The notes beneath the pieces were generated by a model. It was given only the letters and a program-made list of their open reading frames with translations. It ran no database searches and was not told where the DNA came from. Of a stretch of DNA of 64,000 nt, positions 63,021 to 64,000 are shown one piece after another. Made by a program: the position numbers and the translations under genes. Location: positions 1 through 64,000 of the forward strand of contig QPMI01000479.1 in the NCBI GenBank assembly GCA_004431415.1, in the 5' to 3' direction. Numbering within the stretch: position 1 is the stretch's first letter; the number at the start of each line of letters is the position of its first letter. This DNA comes from Cyanophora paradoxa (Eukaryota > Glaucocystophyceae > Cyanophorales > Cyanophoraceae).

Positions 63021-63410
63021 CTCGCCGTCTCCTTCCCGGGCTCTGTACCCCCCCGCGACCGCTTTTGAAGCCACCCAAACCGCCGTACTCCGCGGCCGCT
63101 CTGCGAAGGTGGGTACCGGGTCTCAATCTTCTCCGTACCCTCCGCACCTCTCTGAACGCCGTACCCCAGGACACCCTGGAGGGGTACGACCGGGAGGCGG
63201 ACGCACCTCACTGTTCGGGAGAGCGCGGCGCTGATGGAGGGCATTGCTGACCCTCGCGGCCCTGGCGCCGCTGACGTCGATGGCGGCGCGCCCCGCCCCG
63301 GCCCCCAGCCCCGCCCCGGCCCAGGGAGACCTTGTGCTCGCCCGGCGCCTGCGGGACGACTCGGACGGGGGAGCCATCCGCCCACTTCTTAAGCTTGGCG
63401 GCCGCTAGCG

Positions 63411-63794
63411 CTAGCGCTGGCGCCTCGAGAACCTGGCCCGGGCTTAAAGCTTGACCCGGCTCCGAGGCTCCATGTCGCGATCGAGCTAACGCTCATTCTT
63501 ACGATCACGAACGAGAGCTTTGCCCACGTGCTACAATGGTTTTGGGACGCATGCTGCTCCCTAGAGACTCCTACAAGACTCCGGAATGATGGGCAGGGCT
63601 CGAGATCGAGAGAGGGGCACTGCGGCAGTGCACGTTGGGGGAGCGCGATCGCGATTCGAATTCGCGATCGGCGGCGGCGAATTCGAATAGGCTTCAACGT
63701 CAACGTCGACTAGCCCGACCTAGCCCGACTAGCCAACGTCGGGGCAGATAGAAGAGAGCGATCCGATGGTCATGATTATGGGACCCTGACCGGG
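63411..63794. other. Host intergenic DNA before the second repeat copy
   Basis: No gene supported. Contains AATTCGCGATCGGCGGCGGCGAATTC-like palindromic words (about 63,658-63,688) and CTAGCCCGAC repeats (63,708-63,730). Confidence 0.4.
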
Positions 63795-64000
63795 TCGCGA
63801 TCGCCAACCGCGCACCGCCCTCGCGGCATAAGAGCCCGAGGAAAGTTGAGCTCGGCACAGTCGGGCTCGTCCACAACGTGTATCAATCCCTCGCCTTTTA
63901 CTAGAGATTGCCGTGTGTGACGAGCCATATCGACACTCAACATTTTTTAGCGGCCGCTCTGCGGTCTACCTTTCTTCTTGACAAATAAATGAAAATCGAT
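63795..64000. repeat. 206-bp exact direct repeat, copy 2, cut by the window edge
   Basis: Identical to 60,961-61,166 up to the last base, so the true repeat may be longer. It contains a second copy of exon 1 and its upstream region (leftward MLSVDMARHTRQSLVKGEGL), but what follows inside (63,794 and lower) differs from intron 1 of copy 1. Confidence 0.95.

Larger units (their letters stand above)
61480..63410 (+). pseudogene. Second F-box/LRR locus, degenerate paralogue of 54,714-57,424
   Basis: RAASDFSALELLPDPDELLK then RVVGFLGMREAWEVCRLPLV (about 61,500-61,620) is the F-box of the first locus with a two-residue insertion. A frame change after DVPEAE (about 61,730) breaks the next block. 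The SGALRLAGGALEIDLW block is present twice (see the tandem repeat entry). Further down, FWVPEPARPFLAFASSLQGL and RRFVGCGRG (about 62,110-62,200) and the DTLEGYDRE region (about 63,170) match the first locus, but the intervening LRR exons are replaced by poly-C and poly-T/C DNA (62,600-63,020). No clear start codon. Probably a pseudogene, although assembly errors in homopolymers could exaggerate the damage. Confidence 0.5.

Overview
The window joins two very different DNAs. Positions 1 to about 21,841 are AT-rich, intron-free and densely packed with genes. They read as a Polinton-like virus or virophage-type element (small dsDNA virus, Preplasmiviricota-like). Positions 21,842 to 64,000 are GC-rich, contain spliceosomal introns and carry many homopolymers and simple repeats. 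They read as nuclear DNA of a eukaryotic microbe, probably a unicellular alga or similar protist; I cannot name the lineage from the sequence. The composition change coincides with the end of a 28-nt inverted repeat at 21,841, which suggests an integrated element whose left end lies outside the window.

Viral part. A left-hand block (1-4.7 kb) has small unknown genes and a primase-polymerase/SF3 helicase, most of them behind a shared AT-rich promoter box that I read as an early class. A leftward block (9.3 down to 4.66 kb) encodes two unknown proteins, an FtsK/HerA packaging ATPase, the major capsid protein and a minor-capsid-like protein. A second minor-capsid-like gene is transcribed divergently at 9.35 kb. 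After that come a leftward patatin phospholipase fused to an F5/8 type C (discoidin) domain (10.3-11.8 kb), a giant modular fibre of about 1,900 residues ending in a Peptidase S74 chaperone domain (11.9-17.6 kb), a small gene, two tandem paralogues of unknown function, a DUF723-like zinc-ribbon protein and an S-adenosylmethionine decarboxylase. Three copies of an inverted repeat built from GTGACACCT units lie after the helicase and near the right end. No integrase and no capsid maturation protease is visible.

Most viral genes from 0 to 13.4 kb are split by single-base frame changes that usually fall in short homopolymers and leave both sides well conserved. I treat these as likely long-read consensus errors, so gene coordinates here span the frame changes; genuine decay is the alternative. 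The genes from 13.4 to 20.4 kb are nearly intact.

Host part. Next to the junction is a leftward exon encoding a signal-peptide-like secreted protein start, then simple-sequence DNA and two copies of a small inverted-repeat transposon. From about 26.0 to 39.8 kb a multi-exon rightward gene encodes a very large cysteine-rich (GCC2/GCC3, ephrin-receptor-like) membrane protein. Remains of a non-LTR retrotransposon (RNase H plus zinc knuckle) lie at 41.4-44.5 kb. Two divergent paralogous genes of unknown function lie at 46.0-51.4 kb. The last 12 kb holds leftward intron-rich genes alternating with two rightward F-box genes, all loaded with GTACCCC motifs. An exact 206-bp repeat occurs at 60,961 and again at the window edge. 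Exon boundaries in the host part come from reading-frame quality and GT-AG signals only and are approximate.
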